Source: Halosimplex litoreum
GTDB taxonomy: Archaea; Halobacteriota; Halobacteria; Halobacteriales; Haloarculaceae
DNA: 64,000 bases
Assembly (NCBI RefSeq): GCF_016065055.1
Contig: NZ_CP065856.1
Coordinates: 1,859,836 to 1,923,835 of the forward strand
Direction of reading: 5' to 3'
The translations under genes were made by a program, and so were the position numbers. Below, piece after piece: positions 24,912-33,218 of the stretch (position 1 is the first letter of the stretch; every line of letters starts with the position of its first letter). The notes under the pieces are model-generated. The model ran no database searches. It worked only from the letters and a program-made list of their open reading frames with translations, and was not told where the DNA came from.

Positions 24912-25574
24912 CTACAGCGCCGCCAGCGCCTCGGCGAGTTGCTCGGCGAGCAGCAGGCGGGTGACAGCGGCGAACGTCAGGGTGACGGCGGCCGCCGCGA
25001 CCGCGACCCCGCGCCAGTCGTGGACCCACTGGCGGTCGGTCTGTTCGCGGGCCACGAAGACCACGTAGTCGGCGATCGCGACGGCGGAGGCGACCGCGAG
25101 CGCCCACAGCAGCGCCTCCGTCGCCGTGACGGCCGGCACGAGCATCGCAACCATCGCCAGGAACTGCAGGTTCGTGACGACCTTCCCCGGCAGGCGGGCT
25201 TTCACCTTCTCGGTCTCGAAGGCGAGCAAGGGGACCAGCGGCACCAGCGCCACGACGAAGGCGTCCCGCGCGAAGAAGAAGGCCAGGTACGCGGGGTCGA
25301 GCCCCGTCGCCGGGTAGAGGGCGACGACGAGGACCAGGGCGGTGAGTTTGTCCAGCGCCGGGTCCATGAGCGCACCGAGTTCCGTCGTCTGGTCGAGCCG
25401 GCGAGCGACCCAGCCGTCGACGCCGTCCGAGAGGACGACCAGCGCGAACAGGACGTAGCGGACCGGCGAATCGAGCGCGAGGACGATCCCCGCGACCAGC
25501 GGGAGCCGCGACAGGGAGATCAGGTTGGGGACGGTCCACACCTCGCCCGCCCGCGCCCGCCAGTCGATGTCCAT
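24912..25574 (-). CDS. CDP-alcohol phosphatidyltransferase
   Basis: A 220-residue membrane enzyme that joins an alcohol to a CDP-activated archaeal lipid. The family signature DG-x2-AR-x8-G-x3-D-x3-D is complete within DGWVARRLDQTTELGALMDP and the following ALDK. Helices at about 25-40, 65-85, 90-115, 130-150 and 185-205. N-terminal VWTVPNLISLSRLPLV is as in PgsA-type members. Which headgroup (glycerol phosphate, serine, inositol) is used cannot be told. The last few codons with the stop are repeated once just downstream (24885-24899 versus 24904-24918). Confidence 0.88.
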   Translation of the reverse strand: MDIDWRARAGEVWTVPNLISLSRLPLVAGIVLALDSPVRYVLFALVVLSDGVDGWVARRLDQTTELGALMDPALDKLTALVLVVALYPATGLDPAYLAFFFARDAFVVALVPLVPLLAFETEKVKARLPGKVVTNLQFLAMVAMLVPAVTATEALLWALAVASAVAIADYVVFVAREQTDRQWVHDWRGVAVAAAAVTLTFAAVTRLLLAEQLAEALAAL

Positions 25575-25680
25575 CGTGCTGGATTGGCCGGTCGGCGCCC
25601 ATGTGTCCACCGATCCGTCGCGGCCTCGGACGCTGCCGCGACCGGTACCCCGAAGACGACCGAGTCCGACGGAGGGAACG

Positions 25681-26484
25681 ATGCCGACCGACGCGCTCCC
25701 ACGGATCGGGCTGGGCACCTACTCCGACGACGACCGCGAGCAGTGGCGTGACAACGTCGTGACCGCCCTCGAGGAGGGGTATCGCCACGTCGACACCGCA
25801 CAGGACTACGACAACGAGCCCTACGTCGGTCAGGGGGTCGCCGACGCGGCCGTCGACCGCGAGGACGTCTTCCTCGCGACGAAACTCGCCCCCGGGAACC
25901 TCGCCTACGAGGACGTGCTCGAGACGGCCGCGGCGAGTCGCGACCGCCTCGGTATCGACGCCGTCGACCTGCTGTACGTCCACTGGCCGGCCGACAGCTA
26001 CGCCCCCGACGAGACGCTGCGAGCGCTCGACGAACTGGTCGACGAAGGGGTCGTCCGCCACGTCGGCCTGTCGAACTTCACGCCGGCCCTGCTCGACGAG
26101 GCCCGCACCCACCTCGACGCGCCTATCGCGGCCCATCAGGTGGAGTGTCATCCGCTGCTCCAGCAGGACGAACTCCGTGCGTACGCCCGCGAACACGACC
26201 ACTGGCTGGTCGCCTACTCCCCGCTCGCCCAGGGCGGGGTGTTCGACGTGCCCGCGGTCCGCGAGGTGGCCGAGAAACACGCCGTCTCGCCCGCGACGGT
26301 GTCGCTCGCCTGGCTCCTCGCGAAGGACAACGTCGCCGTCGTCCCCAAGGCCAGCGGCCGCGAGCACATGCGCCAGAATATCGCCGCTCGCGACCTCGAA
26401 CTGGACGAAGCGGACCTCGCCCGCATCGACGACATCGAGCGCGAGCATCGCGTCATCGACCCCGCGTTCGGGCCCTGGAACTGA
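25681..26484 (+). CDS. Aldo/keto reductase
   Basis: A 267-residue NAD(P)H-dependent oxidoreductase and clear paralogue of the gene at 14471-15277. Catalytic residues are Asp and Tyr in HVDTAQDYDNE, Lys in FLATKLAP and His in LLYVHWP; the cofactor motif is VPKASGREHMRQNI. The ATG at 25681 gives the family start PRIGLGTYSDDD. It is divergent from the phosphatidyltransferase gene with about 106 bases between starts. Substrate not deducible; the sugar-isomerase neighbour may hint at sugar aldehydes, but that is weak. Confidence 0.9.
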   Translation: MPTDALPRIGLGTYSDDDREQWRDNVVTALEEGYRHVDTAQDYDNEPYVGQGVADAAVDREDVFLATKLAPGNLAYEDVLETAAASRDRLGIDAVDLLYVHWPADSYAPDETLRALDELVDEGVVRHVGLSNFTPALLDEARTHLDAPIAAHQVECHPLLQQDELRAYAREHDHWLVAYSPLAQGGVFDVPAVREVAEKHAVSPATVSLAWLLAKDNVAVVPKASGREHMRQNIAARDLELDEADLARIDDIEREHRVIDPAFGPWN

Positions 26485-26521
26485 CGGCACTGGGCGCGCC
26501 CCGCCGACCCCACGGCGCCGC

Positions 26522-27250
26522 TCAGACCAGGTCGTTCGTCCGCGAGCCCGCTCGGTCGAGCGATTCGAGCGAGTCCGCGCCCTCGTACTCGTAGATCAGC
26601 CACTCGCTATCGTTGGCCGCGACGGCGTCGGCGACCCCGTCCAGGTCCAGATCGCCCTCACCGACGGGGACCGATTCGCCCGCGCTGGCGTCGTAATCCT
26701 TGAGATGGACCAGCCGCGAGCGGTCGCCGAGGTCGCGCAGCCGTTCGACCACGTCGTCGCCGGCCGCCAGCGCCAGGCCGAGGTCGAGTTCGATGCCGAA
26801 CTCCGTCTCGTCGACGAATCGGTCGAAGCCGGTCTCTTCGCCGAGGTCGGTGTACTCGTGGTCGTGGTTGTGGTAGTGCAGGGTCATCCCGCGCTCGGCG
26901 AGATCGTCGGCCAGTTTCGCGAGACGGGCGGCCGCGGCTTCGACGGCCTCGACGGACTCGAAGTGCTCGGCGTCGAGCCACGGGACGACGACGTGTTCGA
27001 CGCCGAGGTCGTCGTAGTAGGCGACGGTCGCCTCGAAGTCGTCTTCGAGCTCGTCGATCCCGACGTGGGCGCCGGCCACGTCGAGGCCGGTCTCCTCGAG
27101 CGTCGCGAGCACCGCGTCGGTGTCGGCCTCGGTGACGCGGTAGGCGAACTCCACGCCGTCGAAGCCGGCGTCGGCGACGAGTTCGAGCACTTCGGTGAAC
27201 GGGCGGTCGACGTTCCGGAGCGTGTACAGCTGGACGGCCGAGCGTGTCAT
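26522..27250 (-). CDS. Sugar phosphate isomerase/epimerase (AP-endonuclease-2-like TIM barrel)
   Basis: A 242-residue xylose-isomerase-like TIM barrel. It opens with SAVQLYTLRNVDRPFTEVLE and has the barrel's metal-site stretches AGFDGVEFAYR, LHYHNHDHEY with two His, FGIELDLGLAL and VHLKDYDA, ending with WLIYEYEGADS. Such proteins isomerise or epimerise keto-sugars or inositol derivatives with a divalent metal. The ATG at 27250 matches the family start; the open frame upstream is antisense to the region before the ferritin-like gene. It converges on the aldo/keto reductase. Confidence 0.85.
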   Translation of the reverse strand: MTRSAVQLYTLRNVDRPFTEVLELVADAGFDGVEFAYRVTEADTDAVLATLEETGLDVAGAHVGIDELEDDFEATVAYYDDLGVEHVVVPWLDAEHFESVEAVEAAAARLAKLADDLAERGMTLHYHNHDHEYTDLGEETGFDRFVDETEFGIELDLGLALAAGDDVVERLRDLGDRSRLVHLKDYDASAGESVPVGEGDLDLDGVADAVAANDSEWLIYEYEGADSLESLDRAGSRTNDLV

Positions 27251-27469
27251 CGCTACGGACCAGTCGTCCCACGCCGAAAGCCGTTGGCCTCCCGGAACGA
27301 CTCGCTGGCGCCCGCCTCGACCCGATTCGCCGTCGACGGCCGACCGGACTCGCCCTCGTCGTCGCCGTACGGTCGCGGGCCGTCGAGGAGGCGCTCCCGG
27401 TCTCGACGCGACCGAGCCACCTCGTCCCACACCACCCCTATCACGCTGGCGACCGTAGCCTCGATCGTT

Positions 27470-27925
27470 ATGACATCCGACCGCGTTATCGACCTGCTGA
27501 AGCAGGCGTACAGCGACGAGATCGAGACCGTGATGAACTACCAGACGAACGCGATCGTCCTCGACGGGATCCACGCCGAGGAGGTCAAGGCGAGCCTCCA
27601 GGCGGACATCCAGGAGGAACTGACCCACGCCGGGGAGATCGGCCAGCGGCTCAAGCAGCTGGAAGCTCGACCGCCGGGCTCGATGGAGTTCGAGGCCCGC
27701 CAGGAGAGCCTCCAGCCGCCCGAGGACTCGACGGACGTGCTCGCCGTCATCGAGGGCGTCCTCGACGCCGAGTCCGACGCCATCGACACCTACCGCGACC
27801 TCATCGACGCCGCCGAGGAGGCCGACGACCCGCTCACCGAGGACCTGGCCGTGACGCTGCTCGCCGACGAGGAGGCCCACCGCACCGAGTTCCGCGGCTT
27901 CCGCAAGGAGTACGCCGACGACTAG
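27470..27925 (+). CDS. Ferritin-like four-helix protein
   Basis: A 151-residue helical protein of the ferritin-like superfamily. Metal ligands of the di-iron type are in place: Glu in AYSDEIETVMNYQ (helix A), Glu and His in QEELTHAGEIGQRL (helix B), Glu in DAESDAIDTYRDL (helix C) and Glu-His in LLADEEAHRTEF (helix D). Length and spacing resemble bacterioferritin/rubrerythrin-type domains without a rubredoxin tail. Likely iron or peroxide handling; the exact subfamily is not certain. Confidence 0.82.
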   Translation: MTSDRVIDLLKQAYSDEIETVMNYQTNAIVLDGIHAEEVKASLQADIQEELTHAGEIGQRLKQLEARPPGSMEFEARQESLQPPEDSTDVLAVIEGVLDAESDAIDTYRDLIDAAEEADDPLTEDLAVTLLADEEAHRTEFRGFRKEYADD

Positions 27926-27996
27926 CGAACCGGAGTCGCGCCGGTTGGCACCTCACGCGGGGCAAACGCCTTGCCGCTGGCGGGCCACCGGCGGAC

Positions 27997-29232
27997 GTGT
28001 CCCGAGACGCCGACGGGCTGGCGCCGCCGTCGCGGTGTCGCCCGACCGACGAGTTGCCTCCCCTTCTCGAATTCCGCGACGGCTCCCCCGTCGAGAGTCC
28101 CGCCGACTGGCGCGACCGTCGCGAGGAGCTCCGCCGGTCGCTCCGCCACTACGTCTACGGCTACGCGCCCGAGCCTCCGGAGATCGAGACGACGACCGAA
28201 CGCACCGCCGGCGTCTGCGACGGCGCGGCGACGCTCGTCGAGACCGAGATCGCCTTCGCCGACCTCCCGACGGACGCGCCGTCGATCACCCTCGCCGTCT
28301 TCCTGCCGAGCGAGGCGGTCGCCGAGGGCGACGCCGGCGGTTCGGTCCCGGTCCTGCTGGGGCTGAACTGGCGGGGCAACCACGCCGCCGTCGACGACCC
28401 GGCGGTGACGATCACCGACACCGCTCGCGAGTACGGTGGTCGCGGCGACGGCGCCGCCGACCGTGGCGCTGCCGCCGACTACTGGTGCGTCGAGCACGTG
28501 CTCGGGCGGGGCTACGGCTTCGCCACCTACCACCTCGCCGACGTCGACCCCGACAGCGGCGACCCCGCCGACGGCGTCCGCCCGTACTACGACGACGAGC
28601 TGCCAGGCCCGCCGGGCACCGAATGGGGCGTCCTCGCCGCGTGGGCCTGGGGCCTCCAGCGCTGCGTCGACGCGCTCCGCCCGATGGAGGCGGTCCGCGC
28701 CGAGGCGATCGCCGTCCTCGGCCACTCCCGTTGCGGCAAGGCCGCGCTGCTGGCCGGCGCGACCGACGAGCGGATCGGCCTCGTCGCGCCCCACCAGTCG
28801 GGCACCGGCGGGATGGCGCTCGACCGCGACAACGACCAGGAGGGGATCGGCGACATCACCGGCACGTTTCCACAGTGGTTCGCCGACACCTACGCCGCCT
28901 TCGACGGCCAGGTCGACCGCCTGCCCGTCGACAGTCACTCGCTCGCCGCGCTCGTCGCGCCCCGGCCCCTGATCGACACCGCCGGCGCCCGCGACCACTG
29001 GACCAACCCCGGCCGCGCACTGGACGCCGTCCGCGCCGCCGAACCCGTCTGGGAGCTGCTCGGCGCCGAGGGCATCGGCGACGACCTCCCGCTGTACGAG
29101 GACGACGAGATCTCCGGGGAAACCGTCGGACCGCTGTGTCACTACCGGCGCGAGACCGGTCACACCCTGAACCAGGGATATCTCGACGCCGTCCTCGACT
29201 TCGCCGACGTACACTTCGACGGGACCGGATAG
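27997..29232 (+). CDS. CE15-like (glucuronoyl esterase-type) alpha/beta hydrolase
   Basis: A 411-residue hydrolase. The nucleophile elbow GHSRCGKAALLAG (Ser within GHSRCGK) matches the GCSRxGK motif of CE15 glucuronoyl esterases, followed by APHQSGTGGMALDR, which corresponds to the family's second loop, and a C-terminal His in ETGHTLNQGY. The N-terminal part includes RRSLRHYVYGYAPEPPE, typical of this group. CE15 enzymes cut ester links between lignin and glucuronoxylan. There is no signal peptide, so an intracellular role or another ester is likely. The GTG at 27997 is a best guess among several in-frame starts. Confidence 0.75.
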   Translation: MSRDADGLAPPSRCRPTDELPPLLEFRDGSPVESPADWRDRREELRRSLRHYVYGYAPEPPEIETTTERTAGVCDGAATLVETEIAFADLPTDAPSITLAVFLPSEAVAEGDAGGSVPVLLGLNWRGNHAAVDDPAVTITDTAREYGGRGDGAADRGAAADYWCVEHVLGRGYGFATYHLADVDPDSGDPADGVRPYYDDELPGPPGTEWGVLAAWAWGLQRCVDALRPMEAVRAEAIAVLGHSRCGKAALLAGATDERIGLVAPHQSGTGGMALDRDNDQEGIGDITGTFPQWFADTYAAFDGQVDRLPVDSHSLAALVAPRPLIDTAGARDHWTNPGRALDAVRAAEPVWELLGAEGIGDDLPLYEDDEISGETVGPLCHYRRETGHTLNQGYLDAVLDFADVHFDGTG

Positions 29233-29295
29233 GACCGCGACCGGGCGGGGCGCCACGGGGCTTATGCCGGTCGGCCGCCTCGTTAGATCCGACCG

Positions 29296-29472
29296 ATGGG
29301 CATCTTCAACAGGCTCGGCCGGGAGGTCGAGGAGTTCAAGCAGAGCGCGAAGCGGGCGGCCGAGGAGGGGGGCGACTACCGGTGTGAGTCCTGCGACGCG
29401 CGCTTCTCGACGGGATTCGAGGAGTGTCCGGACTGCGGCGCCGAGGCGGTCGTCGCGGCGGACGACAAGTAG
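29296..29472 (+). CDS. Small zinc-ribbon protein
   Basis: A 58-residue protein: amphipathic N-terminus MGIFNRLGREVEEFKQSAKR, then a four-Cys zinc ribbon YRCESCDARF...EECPDCGAE. Such tiny zinc-finger proteins are abundant in haloarchaea and mostly of unknown role. A TATA-like GCTTATGCC lies about 31 bases before the ATG. Its stop is 4 bases from the end of the convergent prenyltransferase gene. Confidence 0.75.
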   Translation: MGIFNRLGREVEEFKQSAKRAAEEGGDYRCESCDARFSTGFEECPDCGAEAVVAADDK

Positions 29473-29475
29473 GAA

Positions 29476-30318
29476 CTACCGCTCCCGAACGACGACGAAC
29501 TCTGCGAGGTCGCTGAGGTAGTCCATCGCCTTCGAGTCCTCGGCGTCGACCGAGGCGAGCGCGTCGAGCGCGACCTGGGACTGCTCGTGGGCGCGGTCGT
29601 TGGCCTCCTCGGGCGACAGGTCCGCGACCTGCACGAGCGACGGGCGCTCCATGGCCGCGTCGTGGCCGGTGGGCTTGCCCAGGTCCTCCGAGTCGGCGGT
29701 CGCGTCGAGTACGTCGTCGCGCATCTGGAAGGCGACGCCGACCCGCTCGGCGTACTTGCCGAAGTTCTCGACGGTGTAGGCGTCGGCCTCGGCGGCGATG
29801 GCGCCGAGTTCCGCTGCGGCGCGAAAGAGCGCGCCGGTCTTCCGGCGGGCGAGTTGCATGTACTCCGCTTCGCTGGTCGGCTGGGCGACCAGCTCGGTCG
29901 CCTCGCCCTCGCCGAGTTCGACCATCGACTCCGAGACGGCCTGCATCGCGCGTTCGTTCGAGGAGAACAGGGCGAACGCCTCGCCGAGCAGGCCGTCGCT
30001 GGCGATGATGGCCGGGCCGTGGCCGAACTCCGCCCACGCCGAGGGGGTGCCCCGCCGAAGCTCCGAGCGGTCGATGATGTCGTCGACGACCAGCGAGGCG
30101 CTGTGGACGAGTTCGATGCCGACCGCGAACTCGACGGCGGTGTCGACGTCGCCGCCCAGCGCCTCGCAGACCAGCACCGTCACCGTCGGTCGGACCCGCT
30201 TGCCACCCGAGAGCACGACGTGGCGCACCTCCTCGCCGAGTTCGTCGGGTTCGACGGCGTCGAGCGTGGCCTCCAGGCGCTCCTCGACGCGTCCCCGACG
30301 AGACTCCAGGTACTCCAT
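29476..30318 (-). CDS. Polyprenyl diphosphate synthase (geranylgeranyl-PP type)
   Basis: A 280-residue trans-isoprenyl diphosphate synthase. The first Asp-rich motif DDIID is in SASLVVDDIIDRSELRRG and the second, DDVLD, in AFQMRDDVLDAT; GGKRVRP holds the IPP-binding residues. It condenses IPP with allylic diphosphates to make the C20 (possibly C25) chains of archaeal ether lipids; five residues before the first motif are VHSAS, small residues that do not block C20 chain growth. The ATG at 30318 is the family start; the longer frame upstream is not supported. Confidence 0.9.
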   Translation of the reverse strand: MEYLESRRGRVEERLEATLDAVEPDELGEEVRHVVLSGGKRVRPTVTVLVCEALGGDVDTAVEFAVGIELVHSASLVVDDIIDRSELRRGTPSAWAEFGHGPAIIASDGLLGEAFALFSSNERAMQAVSESMVELGEGEATELVAQPTSEAEYMQLARRKTGALFRAAAELGAIAAEADAYTVENFGKYAERVGVAFQMRDDVLDATADSEDLGKPTGHDAAMERPSLVQVADLSPEEANDRAHEQSQVALDALASVDAEDSKAMDYLSDLAEFVVVRER

Positions 30319-30403
30319 CGCCCCACGCTTAGGAACAGCCCCGCAAGTAGCTGACGAAACCGCCGCTGTGCGCTCGGCGGAGTGTCCCGGGCCCCACAGC
30401 GGG

Positions 30404-31810
30404 CTACGACCTGGCGGCCGGCTCGCCCTGCGCGTCTGCCGCCCGAGGTTCGGCCGCTCGGTCCTCGGAGGCCCGCGCGGTGAGCGCGACGAGCGGGGCC
30501 GCGGCGAGTGCCCCCGCGACGGCGCCGGCACCCATGATGACAAGTATGAGCCCGAACGGGGTCGACGCGAAGGGGACGTAGACGGCACCCGCCACGAACC
30601 AGCCGGTCAGCGCCACGGCGGCGCCGAACAGGACGGGGCGGAGCCGGTCGCCGACGCGATACACTGCGAGCGCGCGCCCGACGAGCAGGCCGGTGGCGAG
30701 CGGGAGGTGAGAGACCGCCAGCTCGACCACCCGCTCGAAGACGACGCCTCCACCCATGAGCGCCGCCTGCGCGATGGAGGCCCCGCCGACGGCGACCAGC
30801 GAGGCCAGCCCCAGGGCGGCCGCGCCGCGGACGGACCGGAGCAGCCGCGGCGCGGCCAGCGCGCCCCCGCCGACGACGAGGTACGCGGCCGCGAGACCGA
30901 CCAGCCAGCGTCCGTTGGGCACCACGGTGACCGCCGCGACCGCGAGCCCGCCGAGTGCGGCGACCTGCCGCGGTGACACGCCGCTCCCGGACGACAGCAG
31001 GGCGTCGACGCCGACGACGACGACGAACAGCACACCGCCGAAGACGAACATCGTCGGCACGACGAAGCTCCCGAGGTTGCCGAGCCAGATCGGCGCGGTC
31101 GACAGCGTCGTCGCGCCGGTAACACGCCAGTCGGCCGTCCCCGGGTCGCCGTAGACGACGTAGAGGTCCTCGGAGAACACCGGGCCGAACTCCTCGTCGA
31201 GCGACCCGCGCAGCGTCAGGCGCCCGCCGTCGACGGCCGCCGTCACGTCGCCGGACGAGTAGCCCTCGTCGACGGCTCCGGCCGGGTCGTTCAGGACCGT
31301 CGCGTTCGGCGGCCCGACCAGCGTGAACTCGTCGACGTCGAGGGTCCATCCGCCCTGGACTCCGTCGGAGTGGAAGTAATCCACGACGAGCGTCCCCAGC
31401 CGGCGGGCGCCCGCGTCGGGGTCGGTGAACCGGACGGTGACCGACCGCTCCTCGACCGAGACGGACTCGACGGTCAGCGACCCGGCCTCGTAGACGTGGG
31501 GCAGTCCCCACCCCTCGTCGACGGTCGCGCGAGCCACCGACTCGGCCGCGTCGGGCTCGGCGAGGGTGTCGGCGTCCCCGCCGGCGAGCCGGTTGGTCGC
31601 CGTCCACGTCGCCGAGCCGTTTTCGTGGACCCGGACCGTCGCCGTGCTGTTGACCACGGTCACGTCGTAGCCGTAGTCGTCGGCGACCTGTTCGAAGCTC
31701 GACCCACAGGCCCGACACACCGGGTCGGGCTGGGGGCTGGCCGCCGCTCCCGCGGCGGTCAGAACTGCGAGGGCGACCAGGAGAGCCGCGACGAGCGCAC
31801 GTCCAGTCAC
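30404..31810 (-). CDS. Exported and membrane-anchored protein, function unknown
   Basis: A 468-residue protein starting at GTG with a Sec signal peptide (ALVAALLVALAVLTAAGAAA, 5-24). Residues about 25-245 are an extracytoplasmic beta-rich domain with an early CRAC pair (VCRACGSS, possibly a disulfide) and repeated acidic strands; the C-terminal part (about 250-445) contains seven or eight hydrophobic helices. It resembles haloarchaeal membrane proteins with an N-terminal Ig-like ectodomain. No catalytic motif visible and no known family recognised. Confidence 0.7.
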   Translation of the reverse strand: MTGRALVAALLVALAVLTAAGAAASPQPDPVCRACGSSFEQVADDYGYDVTVVNSTATVRVHENGSATWTATNRLAGGDADTLAEPDAAESVARATVDEGWGLPHVYEAGSLTVESVSVEERSVTVRFTDPDAGARRLGTLVVDYFHSDGVQGGWTLDVDEFTLVGPPNATVLNDPAGAVDEGYSSGDVTAAVDGGRLTLRGSLDEEFGPVFSEDLYVVYGDPGTADWRVTGATTLSTAPIWLGNLGSFVVPTMFVFGGVLFVVVVGVDALLSSGSGVSPRQVAALGGLAVAAVTVVPNGRWLVGLAAAYLVVGGGALAAPRLLRSVRGAAALGLASLVAVGGASIAQAALMGGGVVFERVVELAVSHLPLATGLLVGRALAVYRVGDRLRPVLFGAAVALTGWFVAGAVYVPFASTPFGLILVIMGAGAVAGALAAAPLVALTARASEDRAAEPRAADAQGEPAARS

Positions 31811-31959
31811 GGATCTGAATGGTTAACCGACCGTCATATGTCTTCTGTCGCCCGTGGCAGGCCGGGCGGTCGCGAGTCGGCCGCCGTCGTCGCGTCGAAC
31901 GAGCGCCGCGGACCGCCGCGCTCGGTAGTCTCAAGACCCCCGGCGCCCGAGAGGCGGGT

Positions 31960-32787
31960 ATGAACGGTGAGGCGGTTCGGGTGCTCACGTACAACGTTCG
32001 CCGCGACACGGCGCGCGACGGGGAGTTCGACTGGGCGGGCCGGGGTGACGCCGTCGCGGGCACGGTCCGCTTTCACCGCCCCGACGTCGTCGGGCTGCAG
32101 GAACCGCTCGCCCACCAGTATTCGGACCTGCGGGCGGCGCTCCCCGAGTTCGAGTGGGTCGGGGCCTCGCGCGAGGCGGGAGACGGCGAGGGGGAGTTCT
32201 GCCCGGTCGGCTACCGGTCCGAGCGCTTCGAGCGACTCGACTCGGGGACGTTCTGGCTCTCGGCGACGCCCGACGAGCCGGGGAGCGTCGGCTGGGACGC
32301 CGCCTACCCCCGGATCGCCACGTGGGCCCGACTGCGCGACCGCGACGGCGGGACGCTACTGTACTGCAACACCCACCTCGACCACGAGGGTGCCCGCGCC
32401 CGCGTCGAGGGCGCGCGGGTGCTCCGCGAGCGGGTGAGCCGGCTCCGCGAGGACGACGAACCGGTCGTCGTCGGTGGGGACTTCAACTGTGTGGCCGGCG
32501 ACGAACCGTATCGAGCGATCGCCGACGATAGCGGCGACGCCCCCGAAGCCGAACGCGGTGGAGGAGGCGGGTTCCGACTGGTCGACGCTCGGGAGTCGAG
32601 CCCGTACCCGCCACACGGTCCCGACACGACCCGAACCGACTTCGAGTCGCTGCGACCGAACCTGCAGATCGACCACGTCTTCGTCGACGGGGCGGCCGTC
32701 GAGGGGTACGGCGTCGCCGCCGACGTGGTCGGCGACGGCTGGTTCCCCTCCGACCACCTCCCGGTCGTCGTCGACCTGACGCTGTGA
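31960..32787 (+). CDS. Endonuclease/exonuclease/phosphatase (EEP) family protein
   Basis: A 275-residue metal-dependent phosphodiesterase or phosphatase. All EEP motifs are present: LTYNVRRDTARDG, the metal Glu in VVGLQEP, the His of YCNTHLDHEG, VGGDFNC, and the terminal SDHLPVVVDL. The size and the sequence PEFEWVGASREAGDGEGEFC suggest the branch close to sphingomyelinase/phosphatase-like EEPs, not the DNA-repair exonucleases, but substrate is uncertain. The ATG at 31960 gives a leaderless start. Confidence 0.88.
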   Translation: MNGEAVRVLTYNVRRDTARDGEFDWAGRGDAVAGTVRFHRPDVVGLQEPLAHQYSDLRAALPEFEWVGASREAGDGEGEFCPVGYRSERFERLDSGTFWLSATPDEPGSVGWDAAYPRIATWARLRDRDGGTLLYCNTHLDHEGARARVEGARVLRERVSRLREDDEPVVVGGDFNCVAGDEPYRAIADDSGDAPEAERGGGGGFRLVDARESSPYPPHGPDTTRTDFESLRPNLQIDHVFVDGAAVEGYGVAADVVGDGWFPSDHLPVVVDLTL

Positions 32788-32856
32788 GCGAGGGGTGAGC
32801 GGCCGCGCCGAGGCGCCCGGCGCCCTTTTGCCGTTCGAGGCCCTACTTTCGGGGAT

Positions 32857-33207
32857 ATGCTACTGGTACGCGGGCACGCGGGCGGGACGGCGCTGACGGG
32901 GACGATCTACGAGCGCGGCGAGCGGTCGCCGACCTTCGAGGGCGCGCCCGACGAGGGCGCGCCCTACGTCTGGATCTGCGACGAGTTCTACGAAGTCGAA
33001 TCGGGCGGACAGCTCCAGCGGATCGACGGACGGGAGCGGCGAGTGGCCTTCGAGGCGCCGACGACCCGCGGGTTCGACACCCGCGAGGCGGCGCTGGAGG
33101 CGGCCGAAGAACACGTCCGCACGCAGTTCGCCCGGCTCGGGCTGGCGGAGACGGACGTGGAGATCGAGATAATCGAGAACCCCGACAGAGAGGAGCCGGA
33201 GCCGTAG
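32857..33207 (+). CDS. Conserved haloarchaeal protein, function unknown
   Basis: A 116-residue acidic soluble protein. It begins MLLVRGHAGGTALTGTIYER and shows APYVWICDEFYEVESGG and a C-terminal helix DTREAALEAAEEHVRTQFAR. I know the type as conserved in haloarchaea without an assigned function. A TATA-like CTTTTGCC lies about 30 bases before the ATG. It ends 11 bases before the convergent ABC permease. Confidence 0.65.
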   Translation: MLLVRGHAGGTALTGTIYERGERSPTFEGAPDEGAPYVWICDEFYEVESGGQLQRIDGRERRVAFEAPTTRGFDTREAALEAAEEHVRTQFARLGLAETDVEIEIIENPDREEPEP

Positions 33208-33218
33208 GAACTGCCGTT

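Noticed and set aside
30180-32063. 627-codon frame covering the membrane protein at 30404-31810
   Set aside because: Arg-rich translation with no domains; the hydrophobic, signal-bearing frame in the other register is the real gene.
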